A stretch of 64,000 bases of DNA. Source: Gordionus sp. m RMFG-2023 (taxonomy: Eukaryota > Nematomorpha > Gordioida > Chordodea > Parachordodidae). The notes under the pieces are model-generated. The model searched no databases. It saw only the letters and a list, made by a program, of their open reading frames with translations, and was not told the origin of the DNA. Below are positions 32,090 to 44,300 of the stretch, piece by piece; positions within the stretch are counted from its first letter, which is position 1, and every line of letters starts with the position of its first letter. The position numbers were made by a program, and so were the translations under genes. The stretch covers positions 15,465,666 to 15,529,665 of the forward strand of contig NC_088778.1 of assembly GCF_954871325.1 (NCBI RefSeq). The letters are read 5' to 3'.

Positions 32090-34250
32090 TAAATCCTCTT
32101 TTAGCCTTAAGAATAGCTATTGCGATCCTCTGCCTTAAGTAAAAGCCTTCGCGAGGTTCTCCAGAATTTTTCCTGATTAGGCGGCCAACGTCTTTAAAAA
32201 ATCTTTTAGTGGAGCAGATGATTGGTATGAATATGTAATTAAAAGAATCCGCGCTGTATTTGGTGATCCTAAAATTCTGAGCTCTGTTCAGAGCATCCTT
32301 GTTAAAATTGGAAGGGGAGTTCGTGTCCAAACAAGAAAAATTCCATATTATAAACTTTCCTTGTGAGCATGGAATTCGTGTAACTCCATCAGGACGCCTA
32401 CCATAGGGAAAGAGACCAGTAGGCTCCAATGTGGTAGGAAAACCAACTGACCTAAGTGCAAGAGATATGATTTGATTGCAACTCGAGTGCTGGGTTTGCC
32501 GACTGGGATTACGTTTGCAATGTAAAGGATGAAGCGCCATATTGTCAACATCAATATGACATTTGCTGCATTTATATGGTAATGAAACGGAATTTTGAGC
32601 CTGGTACATAAAGCATAGCTGAGCTCGTGATTGTCCAATTCAAGTTTAAGATTGCTAGATGGAATAACATCTAAAAATTAATATCCCCGATCCTTGATAA
32701 GTTCAATGAATGTAGAACTAGCCCAATATTGATGGACTCGAAATAAGGTAATCAACGGAGTTTTTCACAAGTGGTAAATCCCAATCCTTCTGTTTTACAG
32801 AGATCGGAAATATTGTTGTGGTTGCCATGGATTTTGCCTCCTCCATTTTAGCTTTATTCAAAAATAGATCGTGGACTGACAGGGTCGATTAGTCTATGCT
32901 GAAGGTGGCTAGCAATGATCGCACATATTGAAATCGACAATGGGGACCCTATACCAAGTTTACTATGTTTGGAAGGAAGTTTGGCTTGATGCCAAGCAAT
33001 GTCTTAAACTTGATATTTAAGCAGTCAATAAAAATTACTCTTATTTTGATTTAAAATCTTTTCAGATGCAACCACTGTAAAAATAATGGGCTCGATCGTA
33101 GGGCTTAAAGAATTTTAGGGATGTTGAAGAAATTCCGAATTAAAAAAAAACCTTGTTAGCCGAGAGACAGGGAAGAATGCGTTTTAAATTTTCAAATATA
33201 TCGTCCATATCACTAAAAAAAAGAATTTACTGACTACTCACCAATGGGAGAGCCCAAATGCGATAAAACTTTCAAGGGGACATGTTTAAAGCCAAAAACG
33301 TTAAATGGAAATTTATTAATATCACAATATTCGGCTTTGGTTTGGTTAATTACAAGTCCGAAACTGTCAATGGAAGCCTTAATAATATTAATAGACTTTT
33401 CCACCTCAGCAGAGTCGCCGGAGATGACCCCATCATCAATTTACTATAAATGTAGAGGTAGCGAGCAGTCATTTTTTATTTTAGTGATCAAATCATGAAT
33501 ACCCAGAAAAAATAATAAGGAGCCTAGGGGGACACTCTGTATACCTTTAGAAGAGGCTAAGATATAATGGCCAAATACCAAATGGGATGATTTTTTTATA
33601 GAATGAAAGGATATAGTTTGTAAAAGCTGGGAAATGTTTTATGAATTGTGAAATGATTACTTTTCTGTAAATGCTAATTTAAGCATTTCTAAAGTCAATT
33701 TTAACAATGTGTTGAGCGATTGTAGCATTCTGAGCATAAATACAAGATATGTGCAACCTCTTCACATCCTGAGCTCGTTCCAACACCTTATTGTAGAGGA
33801 AGAAGTATGTTAGAAACTTGTGCAAAAATCCTGCTAGCTATAAGATTGGAACATAATCTCCTTTATACAGCACCAACGGCAGGCCTAGTATCCCCATTCT
33901 TTTTTCTTAGGGCGACAAGTTTGGCTATAAAAAAGAGGGCCCTTGAGAAATCTTTCTACTCACCATTAATGACCTTGTTGTATAATTGAGTTATTTTATC
34001 CAATAAAGATGTTTGACTGTTGAGGATGGGAGTAGTTAAATCTTGAAGAAATAAAGGTTTGATACCTTCAAATCCATGAGCCGCATCCTTCTGAAAAGAT
34101 CTCACTGATTTAAATACTTTTTCCGAAGTGAAAATCGGAGAAGGGTTCTTAGTTTCATAAATCATTATAGCTTCCAGTGTCTGGGAATGCTTGTCTAGTA
34201 GTCTTTGGTATGACACCGCGTCCACTGGAGAAAGTGTGTCAAAGGAGCCA
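32090..34250 (-). mobile_element. Fossil reverse-transcriptase element (LINE-like; family uncertain)
   Basis: Minus-strand relic of about 2.15 kb, clearly broken in numerous places. From high to low coordinates: an N-terminal piece near 34225-33956 (SFQKDAAHGFEGIKP), reverse-transcriptase pieces near 33930-33240 (LRKKNGDTRPAVGAV, IVKIDFRNA, a DDG catalytic motif and VINQTKAEY), and a C-terminal piece near 32610-32090 with Cys/His residues, GRRPDGVTRIP and LRQRIAIAILKAKRG. This layout fits a reverse-transcriptase family widespread in cnidarians and arthropods whose C-terminus has a nuclease-like RPDG-(I/W)-P block. I could not settle whether it is a true LINE. No terminal repeats were seen. 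Fairly old, judging by the decay. Confidence 0.7.
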
Positions 34251-34685
34251 CATAGTCTAAGAGCACCATTTACCCAAATTGTTTATTTTGTTATCGATTA
34301 ACTACACTTTGAAATATAAATCATCCTGTTTTTTGTTGCAGGTGTAAGTTATGATATCAAGAGGTTTATAATTGATATTAGAAGATGCTAGTTAAATATT
34401 TGTAGTTGAAAAGTGAGCCAACATTAAAAAATACGAAAATAAAAATTCCATGTGTAATTTTATTTCTATATCTCTTTTTAAATGTTAACAATATATATAT
34501 ATATTTCTATATATAGGAATATGAATCCAAAAACAAAAAGTAATACAATAAGTTATAAAATAAGTAATATAATAATTAATAAGTAATAAAAAGTAAAATT
34601 ATAAAAGGTCAAATTGATTTTTATTTTACATAAAAAATTCAATATAAAATTGATAAATTTAGATATATTTAATAAAATTTCCAAG

Positions 34686-34831
34686 GTCCGACCTGACCCG
34701 GCCCGAATTTTTTTAAAAATATTAAACTCGGCCCGGCCCGAACCCGATTATTTTAAATAGAATTAGGCTTGAGCCCCGGACTGGACTTGGGCCGGGTACG
34801 GGCCGGGCCTAACTTTGCAGATCTCTAGTTA
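34686..34831. repeat. GC-rich fragment of the 'tctgcaaa' MITE family
   Basis: A short block rich in 'ggcccggcccg' and 'gggccgggta' words, ending 'actttgcagatctctag', the same terminal phrase as the right end of 26169-26720. The other end is not visible, so it is a truncated copy. Confidence 0.5.
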
Positions 34832-35057
34832 AACTAGTTGTTCTATTGTATTCTCAATTCATACAGCTGTAAAACCGAACCCAACATAAATTTTTTTTTA
34901 TTAAATCAAATTTTTATTCAAATTAAATAAAATGGAAGATTTTAAAAAATATTAAGCACATCTTAAAAAATCAAGTAAATTTAAAGATGATTGACATTAA
35001 AATCTGTTAAGGTTTTATGCATTCAACATATTTACCATATTATATATATATATTACC

Positions 35058-35083
35058 CAATGACATATAATTATATGTCATTG
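35058..35083. repeat. Perfect 26-bp palindrome
   Basis: The sequence from 35058 to 35083 equals its own reverse complement, centred between 35070 and 35071 (half-site caatgacatataa). It lies about 260 bp before the first detected ClC exon. It could be a regulatory dyad or a tiny foldback scar. Confidence 0.8.
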
Positions 35084-35339
35084 ATATTACCTATCACGTA
35101 AATTTTACGATTTCAATATACTAGTTTAAGGTTTTCAAATATTAAATGAAAATAAAACTGTTGATATTCAAAATTTTTTACCCTTAGACAATATGTCTTT
35201 TCGACCAAAGATTTCCCAACTACCACGAGCAGAATTCTTTCACGATACCTATCATAAATTACGTGAGAAAACAAATAAAGCTCTATTTGACTCTGTAAAT
35301 AGTTATTTATATATATAAAATTATATTTAAACATTTTAG

Positions 35340-38300
35340 CCTCTATTAAAAACATATTCTTATGGCATTTTTAATAAACCTCTATCCAAAGATTTTAAGC
35401 ATCCTAAAACTTTATTATCAGACAAATATGAGGTAATATATGGATACAAATTTAATATGTATATAATTTATTTTAAGAGTCTTGATTATGATCCATGCGA
35501 AAACTCTTTGGTATTAAGTTCAGAAAAAAAATTAACTTTTAAAGTTTTATTTAAATTGAAATTCTTATTTAAATAAGTTTTAGGATGTAAAATGCATTCA
35601 ATTTCAAAGGTGGTTAGTAATGCTGTTAATAGGAGTTTTAACAGCAGTAATAGCCTGTATTATAGACATTGCCATTGATTATTTGACAGAAGGAATATAT
35701 ATAATTATGAAATATAGATTGGATAATATGGTTCAAAATCTTTCGATTGACCCTTTTTTACCTTATGATAAAACAACTGATATATTTACTTCATTTATAA
35801 TGAAACCTTATTTTTTATGGATAGCATTTGGGTTATTATTTGTAATTCTTCCAGTATTATTAGTGGTGTATATTGAACCTATGGCAAGTGGAAGTGGAAT
35901 ATCACAAATAAAATGCTTTTTGAATGGGGTTAAGATTCCAAATATAGTTAGGCTGAAAACTTTAACAATTAAGGTAATTATATATAATATGTTCAAAATT
36001 CATCATGATGATTTTTATTTCAAAGATGTTTATTAATTATTTATTCTTATTTATTTTACATACATAGGCATAGTGTTGTTAAACAACCCAATTTGGGTCA
36101 ATTTTTAAAAATGGCCCAATTGATATTTTAGCCAAAATATGTCCTCATAATATTATATTGTCTAAAATCTTAATTGGCCATTTAACAACACAAATAAGGT
36201 ATCCAGTATTTTGCTAAGTGGGAGGATGGAGCACTAGTAGATGGGTGTTTTCCCCATAAATTTTATTGGAGAACTAGATCAACTTATTGAAGCCTTTGGA
36301 TATATTTAGTGTTATTAAATGGCTCAATTTTTAAAATGACTAATCCAATATTTTTCCTAAAAAATATTATGCATGCCTCAAGATTTTGTTAATATATGTT
36401 CAAACCTTTCTGCCATCTATGATTAAAATCTCCAGGCTTGTATTTTTCTTGGTTAAAATACTGGGTTAGCTGTTTTTGATTGAGCCATTTAACAACAGTA
36501 CTTATATTAGAATTTTATAAAAAAAATTTGGATTTTTACATTTTTTTTTATAAAAATGCCTTTTTATCTAAAAATTTTGAATTATTAGCCATTATTTTAA
36601 AAAGTTTTTAACCTTTAATCTAGGGAAGTACCGATATTTTTTATCGGATCAGATTGGGCCAATATTTCATTCAACAAATATTATAAAAATTTTCCAATCC
36701 GATCAACAAAAATACAATTTAAACTTAAAAACCATTTATTTTTATAAATAAAATCTAAATTCATTTTATGTTTAATTTTTAATAATAATAATTAATTAAT
36801 AAACATTCTGCCATTACGCATTCTGTTTATAGAAGTGTGCGATAATCTCTTCAGAATCTGTTTTTAGTAAATTGGAGTCCCCATTGCCACAGATTGACCT
36901 CTGATAAATTGAAAATTTTGATATTTCTAAAAAGAAATCTTCAAAATATTTATTTTAATTATTTCAAATTTCATAATATATTTGTTTATTACTTATTAAG
37001 TAAATAGATTAATGTTATTACTTATATAAATAAGTGATTTATCAATAAAAATATTTTATATACTTTTAGAGTTGCAATTGAATTGAATATAAACTATAAC
37101 TGATCATTATAATATATTTAAATGACATATGTTATGGTATAGTTAAATTATAGATGTTATACTAATAAATATATTAAAAATTAAAACAATTGGTATCTTT
37201 ACAGAATACAAATTATATATGATATTGGATCGGTAATTGGCCGATATTAAATTAATATCGGATCGGATCGGCCACCAAAAAATGATCGGTACACCCCTAC
37301 TTTAATCATCTTCCTTTTAAATTCTTCTTTATAGTGATACAATTTATACATTCTTAGGGGAAAAGGGGGGTGTGCAGGAGGAATTTTTTTATCAGCTTAA
37401 AATCAGTAGTGTAGCTTAAAAATTTGGCAGGAGGATATTATCAGAATATCGTATATATAAAAGCGATTTTTTTTTATTTATATGTATAAATTATTTATGT
37501 GATATTTGAATGTCACAAATTTATTACTAATATATATAAATTTAAAAAATTGCCATAAATTTTTTTACTTAGTTATTTTTGGGCTGTATTTTTTATTCAG
37601 ATTATTTTATTCACCCCTTGATGATTTTTTAAAAATATTTTGATATATGGATCTGGAATTTTCGATATTAAAGGTCTATTAATAATTATGAACATTAAGT
37701 TTAACAAATTATTTACTCTTAATCTTGATTTTTCTACCATGATCAATTCAAAGCCCCTTTCATACTCGGCAGTACTGCAGCACAAGGTATGAATCTAACA
37801 TTTGAAAAATTTACTCAGCCTTGAGGCAAGGGTATATTTTTTTTTGGAAACTGAGTTATCCTAAGATTAAACTTCGATCGAGACTAAGATGATAAGATGA
37901 CACAATTTTGAACATTTGTTAGCGAAATATCGAGGCTTAGACAATATTTTTCTGAATAAAGCCATTTTTAAAAATCAGCTCAAATGGAGCTTTTGCGTCA
38001 CTATATACATTTACTCATCTCATATTTATATAATAGTATAACATCTATAATTTAACTACACCATAACATAAGTCATTTAAATATATTATAATAATCAGTT
38101 ATAGTTTATATTCATGAATCTAAATATATAAAATAAAGTATTTTTATTGATAAATCACTTATTTATATTGGATCGGACGATTTTATAATAGCAGCCGATA
38201 ACCAATTTTTTAAAAGATTAAGTATTGGCCCGATTCGATTAAAAATATCGGTACATCCCTATTTTAAAAAAACTGATGGATCAATAATATATCTTAAAAT

Positions 38301-41300
38301 GCTGTACCTTGGGTAAATCCTTAATTTGGGACTTCACATGAGGTTCTTCATTTCCAAAAAATGTAATACCAGAGTTGTTAATCGCTACTTTTAAAAGTAG
38401 CACACTATTAGCTACTTTTTATAAAAAAATTAGAAACAAATTTGTTTTATTTTTTGCTTATAATGTTATTGTATAGTAAATATATAAAAATTAACATTTA
38501 TAAATATTTAAATATAGTTAGTTTTGATTATAAAAAAATTTATGTAATAAAAATATATTGTAATTTGTTGCATTTTATAAGTTTTTACCTTGTGTTATGT
38601 GTCCAACTATCTGTCGTCATACATATATAAGATATCTCTGATAACTCTACTATTAGAGCATCTTTCATCACTTTAAAGTTATCTGCTATTTTATTCATTA
38701 GTGTCTGGCGACATAAAATTGTTGTACCAGGGGATAGAGTTTTAATCATCATGGTAAATCATGGATTATCAACCAAGGACATTGGAAATGTACCAATTAT
38801 AAAATCAATAACTTTATCAGCCAATTTCTGAGAAAGATTGGCATTTGTATTATTAATTAATTTGGTTTGAATTGAATTATTCTTTTTGGATGTAGAGTCG
38901 CCTATACCAAAATTATTTAGATGTTTCTCCATTTCCTTAAAACTATCAGCATGATGAACAGTCTTATAAAATAAATACTATTAGAATGTAATAATGACAA
39001 TTTACCTTTAGGTATTAACTGGATTGATTTGAGGAAATATTTTTTTTACATTTTAAACAAATAAATTTGAAGCCAGTTTTGGTTTTTATATTTATTTAAA
39101 AAAAAATTTCAAATCTAGGGAATGGGAAATTGGTATTATAGCTATTAAGAACATTTTTTTCCCTGTTATCTTCCATTTCATTAGTATCATTGTCTGAATC
39201 ACTTTCAATGAATTGGATATCCATAGGCGATGACATTTTAAATTATTAACACGCGATTTAGGTTTATAATAAAAATGAAAATATAAATTACAAATTGAAA
39301 ATATATTTCAATTTCAAAATTAAATAATAAATCATAAAAATTATAATTAATTATGATATATTTAAATTTTCATGTTTATCGCGCTACTTAGCTACTTTCA
39401 AAAAAGCGCGCTAAAAAATAAAATAATTACAAAAAAGGTAGCCGCTATTAGCTATAGCTACCAAAAAAGATAGCGCGCTACAAGTAGCTCGCTACTTTAA
39501 CAACTCTGAATCTAACCTGGTTGGTATAAAATTATATTTATTTACCAATCGTTATCTCTTCCCTTAAACATATGTCAAGCTAAACATTAAAATTTTAAAT
39601 AGATATAAACGGTAAAATAAGAGCCCTTACATCAGTACCCAAAGAATATTATTTTTAAAACAAAATATTCAAATTACCATTATAAAATATAATTATTCAT
39701 GTTTTTGGGGAACTTGTAGTCCCACCTCCGTTTTTATAGAACGAATTTTTATTGTATTATATTATAGTTTGATTGGAATATATGGTTATATATATTATAA
39801 ATAAGTAAAAAAATATTATTGAAATTTTTTTTAAAATTAATCCAATGTTTTATTATGACAATAGGCAAATTTGCTACTGGGAGGGGGGGGGATGATCCCC
39901 ACTTAGTTACGCGCCTATCTATATTTTATTTATTTAAATAAAAATTTATGATTTAGAAGGATAGCTTGTAATAAATATCAATGATTATTTTAAATGTAAA
40001 GTTGGTTGATTGCTGGTAATGAAAATATATTATAATTGAAATAAATGTTGTAAATATAAAATAAAGCATAAAATATAAAGATTAAAATTCAATTAGGTGA
40101 ATTGGGGAGGTATATATATTTACTTTAAATGCCCTGATATGTTCTTTCTAATTTATTTTTACAAAATTAATTTTATACACCAGATTTTTGGAATTATTTG
40201 TGCCATATCAAGTGGTTTAATTATTGGAAAAGAAGGTCCAATGATACATATAGGTTCAATTATAGGAGCAGGGGTGTCTCAAGGATGTAGTTCAACTCTA
40301 AAATTGGATTTAAAAATTTTTGAAAGCTTTCGAACAGATAAAGAAAAAAGAGATTTTGTTTCTGCAGGGGCAGCAGCTGGTTTATCTGCAGCCTTTGGAG
40401 CTCCTGTGGGTATGTTTTATCATAGTTTATAATATTATCTATATTTTTACAATTCAGTTTAATTTTTAGTTTTACAGATAATATTGTGGGCGAATACTTA
40501 ATTAGTTGCTTCAGTAGGGTTGCCGCTACAGCTTACCTTATTTGGTCATAGCATATCTTTGACGCTTAGCAGAGGATACATTCCATGTCAAATCGATCAC
40601 GATTTGGCCTATTCCTTTTAAAATATTTAGAATTTCTGGAATTAAGTTAAAAAAAATGAGAAGCCCGTTTATTTTAGCTTACTAGTACACTTGATTCCCG
40701 AGATGTGCTAAACAAAGCGACTTTCGAATCTGTAAAATTTATTTCAAAAACTGTTTATATTAAAAATAAATAGAATATATCATATTGTAGGTAAAAGTAA
40801 TCTCTAAAGGTCTATAGAAAGAAAAAAAATATGGCAATTTGAGATATTAATTTCCGGTTTACTAAAATTGCTTTACTTTTATTTTTGAGCAAGTTTTTTT
40901 CGAAAAATTTTTGTTGCCTTTTATTTAGACACTTTTTTAAATATATATAGGATGTGAAAACCTTGGCGACAAAATCGGCACTCGAAATATGCATTTTTAG
41001 CAAAAATTGAAAATAGCGCCATACGAAATTGCAGATTATGGTTAAAATTTTGTTGCTAACTTACCGATAACAGAATATTTCAAATTTATATTTAATGTAT
41101 CATTAAACTAAGGGAAATGGGGGCAAATGCCCCTTAGATTTTTAATAATGTATCAAATTTTCAAAAAAATATATTCATTTTATTAATGATAACAATTGGT
41201 TGTCATAGATACATGTTATATATCCATTTATTTTTTCATATATTAAAGTCGCATTACTATAAGAGTGAAATGTTGTGTAATATTTGCTATTTTGTTGAAT

Positions 41301-44300
41301 TTGAAAAAACTCTTTATAACAAGTTATTCTTTCTGAAACAGGTCTTTGTAAACTAATCCTGGCTACTAAACGTTTAAATGTACCTCCGACTCCGTCACAT
41401 GCCGATTTGCCATGTGGCTCAGAAATGCCACTCAGGTTTTTTCCGAAATCTTTTTCATGGTGGCAAAGATTGATTAAATTTTTGCTATTCTTATAGTGTG
41501 ATGCTGTTTCATCTGAAAAGTTGATGAATTTTTTTGGGCGGCTTTAAATTTCTCTGTTAAGTAGCGGACTAAATATTTTTGGAACAAAAATTGTATTATG
41601 AATGAGAGACTCCTATATTATTACGTACTTGAATGATTTAAATTAATAAATGTCTTGTCATAAATCACAAAAGGATAAATGGCAATTCGTGCTTTATTCA
41701 AATGAAATCCTTGTACTTCATCCTGAACCACGAAGGCATAATTTTCAGCAAAATCTGCCTGAAGGTGATATATCATCCTTCATTTAAATTCTTTTAATAG
41801 AATTCATACCTTAAAAAGTTTTTGAGATATTAGCAATTTTTCGCGGTTCAGTATCTCGGGAACGAGGTGTGCTAGTGACCTAAAATAAATGTCTTTCTTA
41901 ATTTTTTAGCTATATAAATAATTCCAGAATATTCTAACAATTTTAAAAGGGGCCGGCCGATAATGGGCCTTTTTGATAGATTTGACATGGAAAGGCCCAG
42001 AAATTCAAAATATTTTAGTATAAAACATAATTATATAATTATAAGTTTCATATGGTGTTATCTATTTTTATGCAAATAAAAATGCTAATTTTTGGTAAAA
42101 ATGTTATTTCGGATGAGCTGATAGCGTCGCTAAGGTTTTCACATCGTACTTATATATTTATAAAGATATCTTAATAAAAGGTAAATAAATTTTCGAAAAC
42201 CAACTCGCCTTGTTCCTTTAAATCACGGGTAAGGCAATATAGGTTAACCTGAAGTTAAAGACTCAAATTGGTGTCTAATTTTTTTCCATATGATAGACTT
42301 TTAAAGATTTATCTACAATATGATATATTATATTTATTTTTGCTATAATAATAGTTTTTGAGAAAGCATTTAAAAAAATTTACAGATTCAAAGGTCATTA
42401 TTTTTCGCACCTTTGAAGCCCCATATTTCGATAACAAGGTGTGCTAGCGAGCTAAAATAAATGGGTTTCTCATTTTTTAGCTTATCTATATAATTCCATA
42501 AATTTTTAGCAATTTAAAAGGGGTTGGCCGAAAATGTGCTTTTTTTGATCGATTTGACATGGAATAAATGACCAAGAGTTGTTAAAATATTGTAATACTC
42601 TATCATCAATACCATTCGATACACATGAAACTTCATTGTATCCTCATCTTATCCCAATACATTTTGTGTATTGGAATCAGATCTGTGGGCTGTCCTAAGC
42701 AAATTAAAAAAAAAATTATAACAGGGATTCCTGGGGAAAAATTCAATGGACTAGGCCAGGCATGTTGTACATAAAATTTTTAGTAAGCTGGATAATTTAT
42801 ATTATACATATAAATCAGACAGGGCTTTGCAAACGCTGATTTTTTGTAAAATATTAATATGCAAGCCTGGGAATTAAAATTTTGATATATTTTTTTATTT
42901 CAAGCTAATATTTTGATTATACTATTTAAAATAAATTACAATATATGTCTAACTAAAATACTAAATCTATAAATAATATAGTAAATTTACAAAAAATTAA
43001 ACAAGTTATTTATAATATGGTCCAATTACAAATGGGGGATTTCCACGTCAAATCGACCAAAAAAACTAGATTTTTGGACGACCATCTCTAAAATGAACGA
43101 AACTTGGCATGATAGTTATTCTATGTTGTATATTTTAGTTAAATCAAAATTTTAAAACGCTAGTTCAACTAGATCCAAAGATATAGGCCTTCAATCGAAA
43201 ATCGCGCAATTCGTGATTTCATTAAATCTTGTTTTTTAAAAAATACTTAAGATATAGTTACAAATTATAAAATTTTACATTGAAAAATATTAAAAAATTT
43301 GAAGTCTTATTTTTGGTAAATTAATATTGTTGAGAAGAGATTTTTGGGGGTGTCAGGAATGTTTATTACCTTTATATTTAACTGTTTAATCAAAAAATCG
43401 ATTGCGTTTTTTCTTTTTTAAATGTTATCTAAATATTTTTATAAATAAAAATATATTATATAGATGGCGTTATATTAAAAATTATTGTAATATAATATAT
43501 TTAATAAAAATGTTTATTGTATTGGTATTAAAATTTAAAAAAAATCCATTGATTTTAACAAATACGACGTCCTGGGGCGGTATGTAATCAAGCAGCCCAT
43601 ACGGATATGATTATTATTAGGATGCTCTATTATAAAATAAGCATATTTTAAAATTTTATATACTAACTACTATAAAAAAATATTTCTTATCTTTATCGTC
43701 CATTTTCCGCTAATTAATAGAAATTCCTTAGGCTACATTTTGGGGTAAAAGAAGGATGTGGTGTTATGGGGATTTCAAACAGAAATATATATCTTCTCAG
43801 TAATTTCTTTTTTTAGTTTTGTGGCTAACAACCAGAAAAAAATCGTCATAAATATATGTTTAGGAAAAGATCGGTCCAGCCGTGGTCCTATATAAAAGAC
43901 CGATCACATATATTTATGAAGATTTTTGATAGTTAGCTACAGTAATAAACAATGAAATTACTGAGGGATATATTTCTTTATATATTCCCAAGGACCATCA
44001 CCATCCTTCTTTTACCCACGATTGAGGAAAAGAGATGGCTGCCCATTAATCCAATACATTTGGTTTGCAGATTTAATGGAAAAATTTCCATATTTTTTAA
44101 TTTATTTGTAAGTAAAATTATTTAACTTGTAAAAATTGATAAGAATATATAAATATGTTATTGTAACAATTTTTTGCAACTCAAATAATTTTATTTGCAT
44201 ATAAATTAAAATAATATGGAAATGTTTTCCATCAAATCTGCACAACATTGTAATATAGATAGTAGGTTCAATAACATTGACCGAACATACCTACAAATTA

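Noticed and set aside
35808-35996. Minus-strand 62-codon frame
   Set aside because: Antisense of ClC exon 3.
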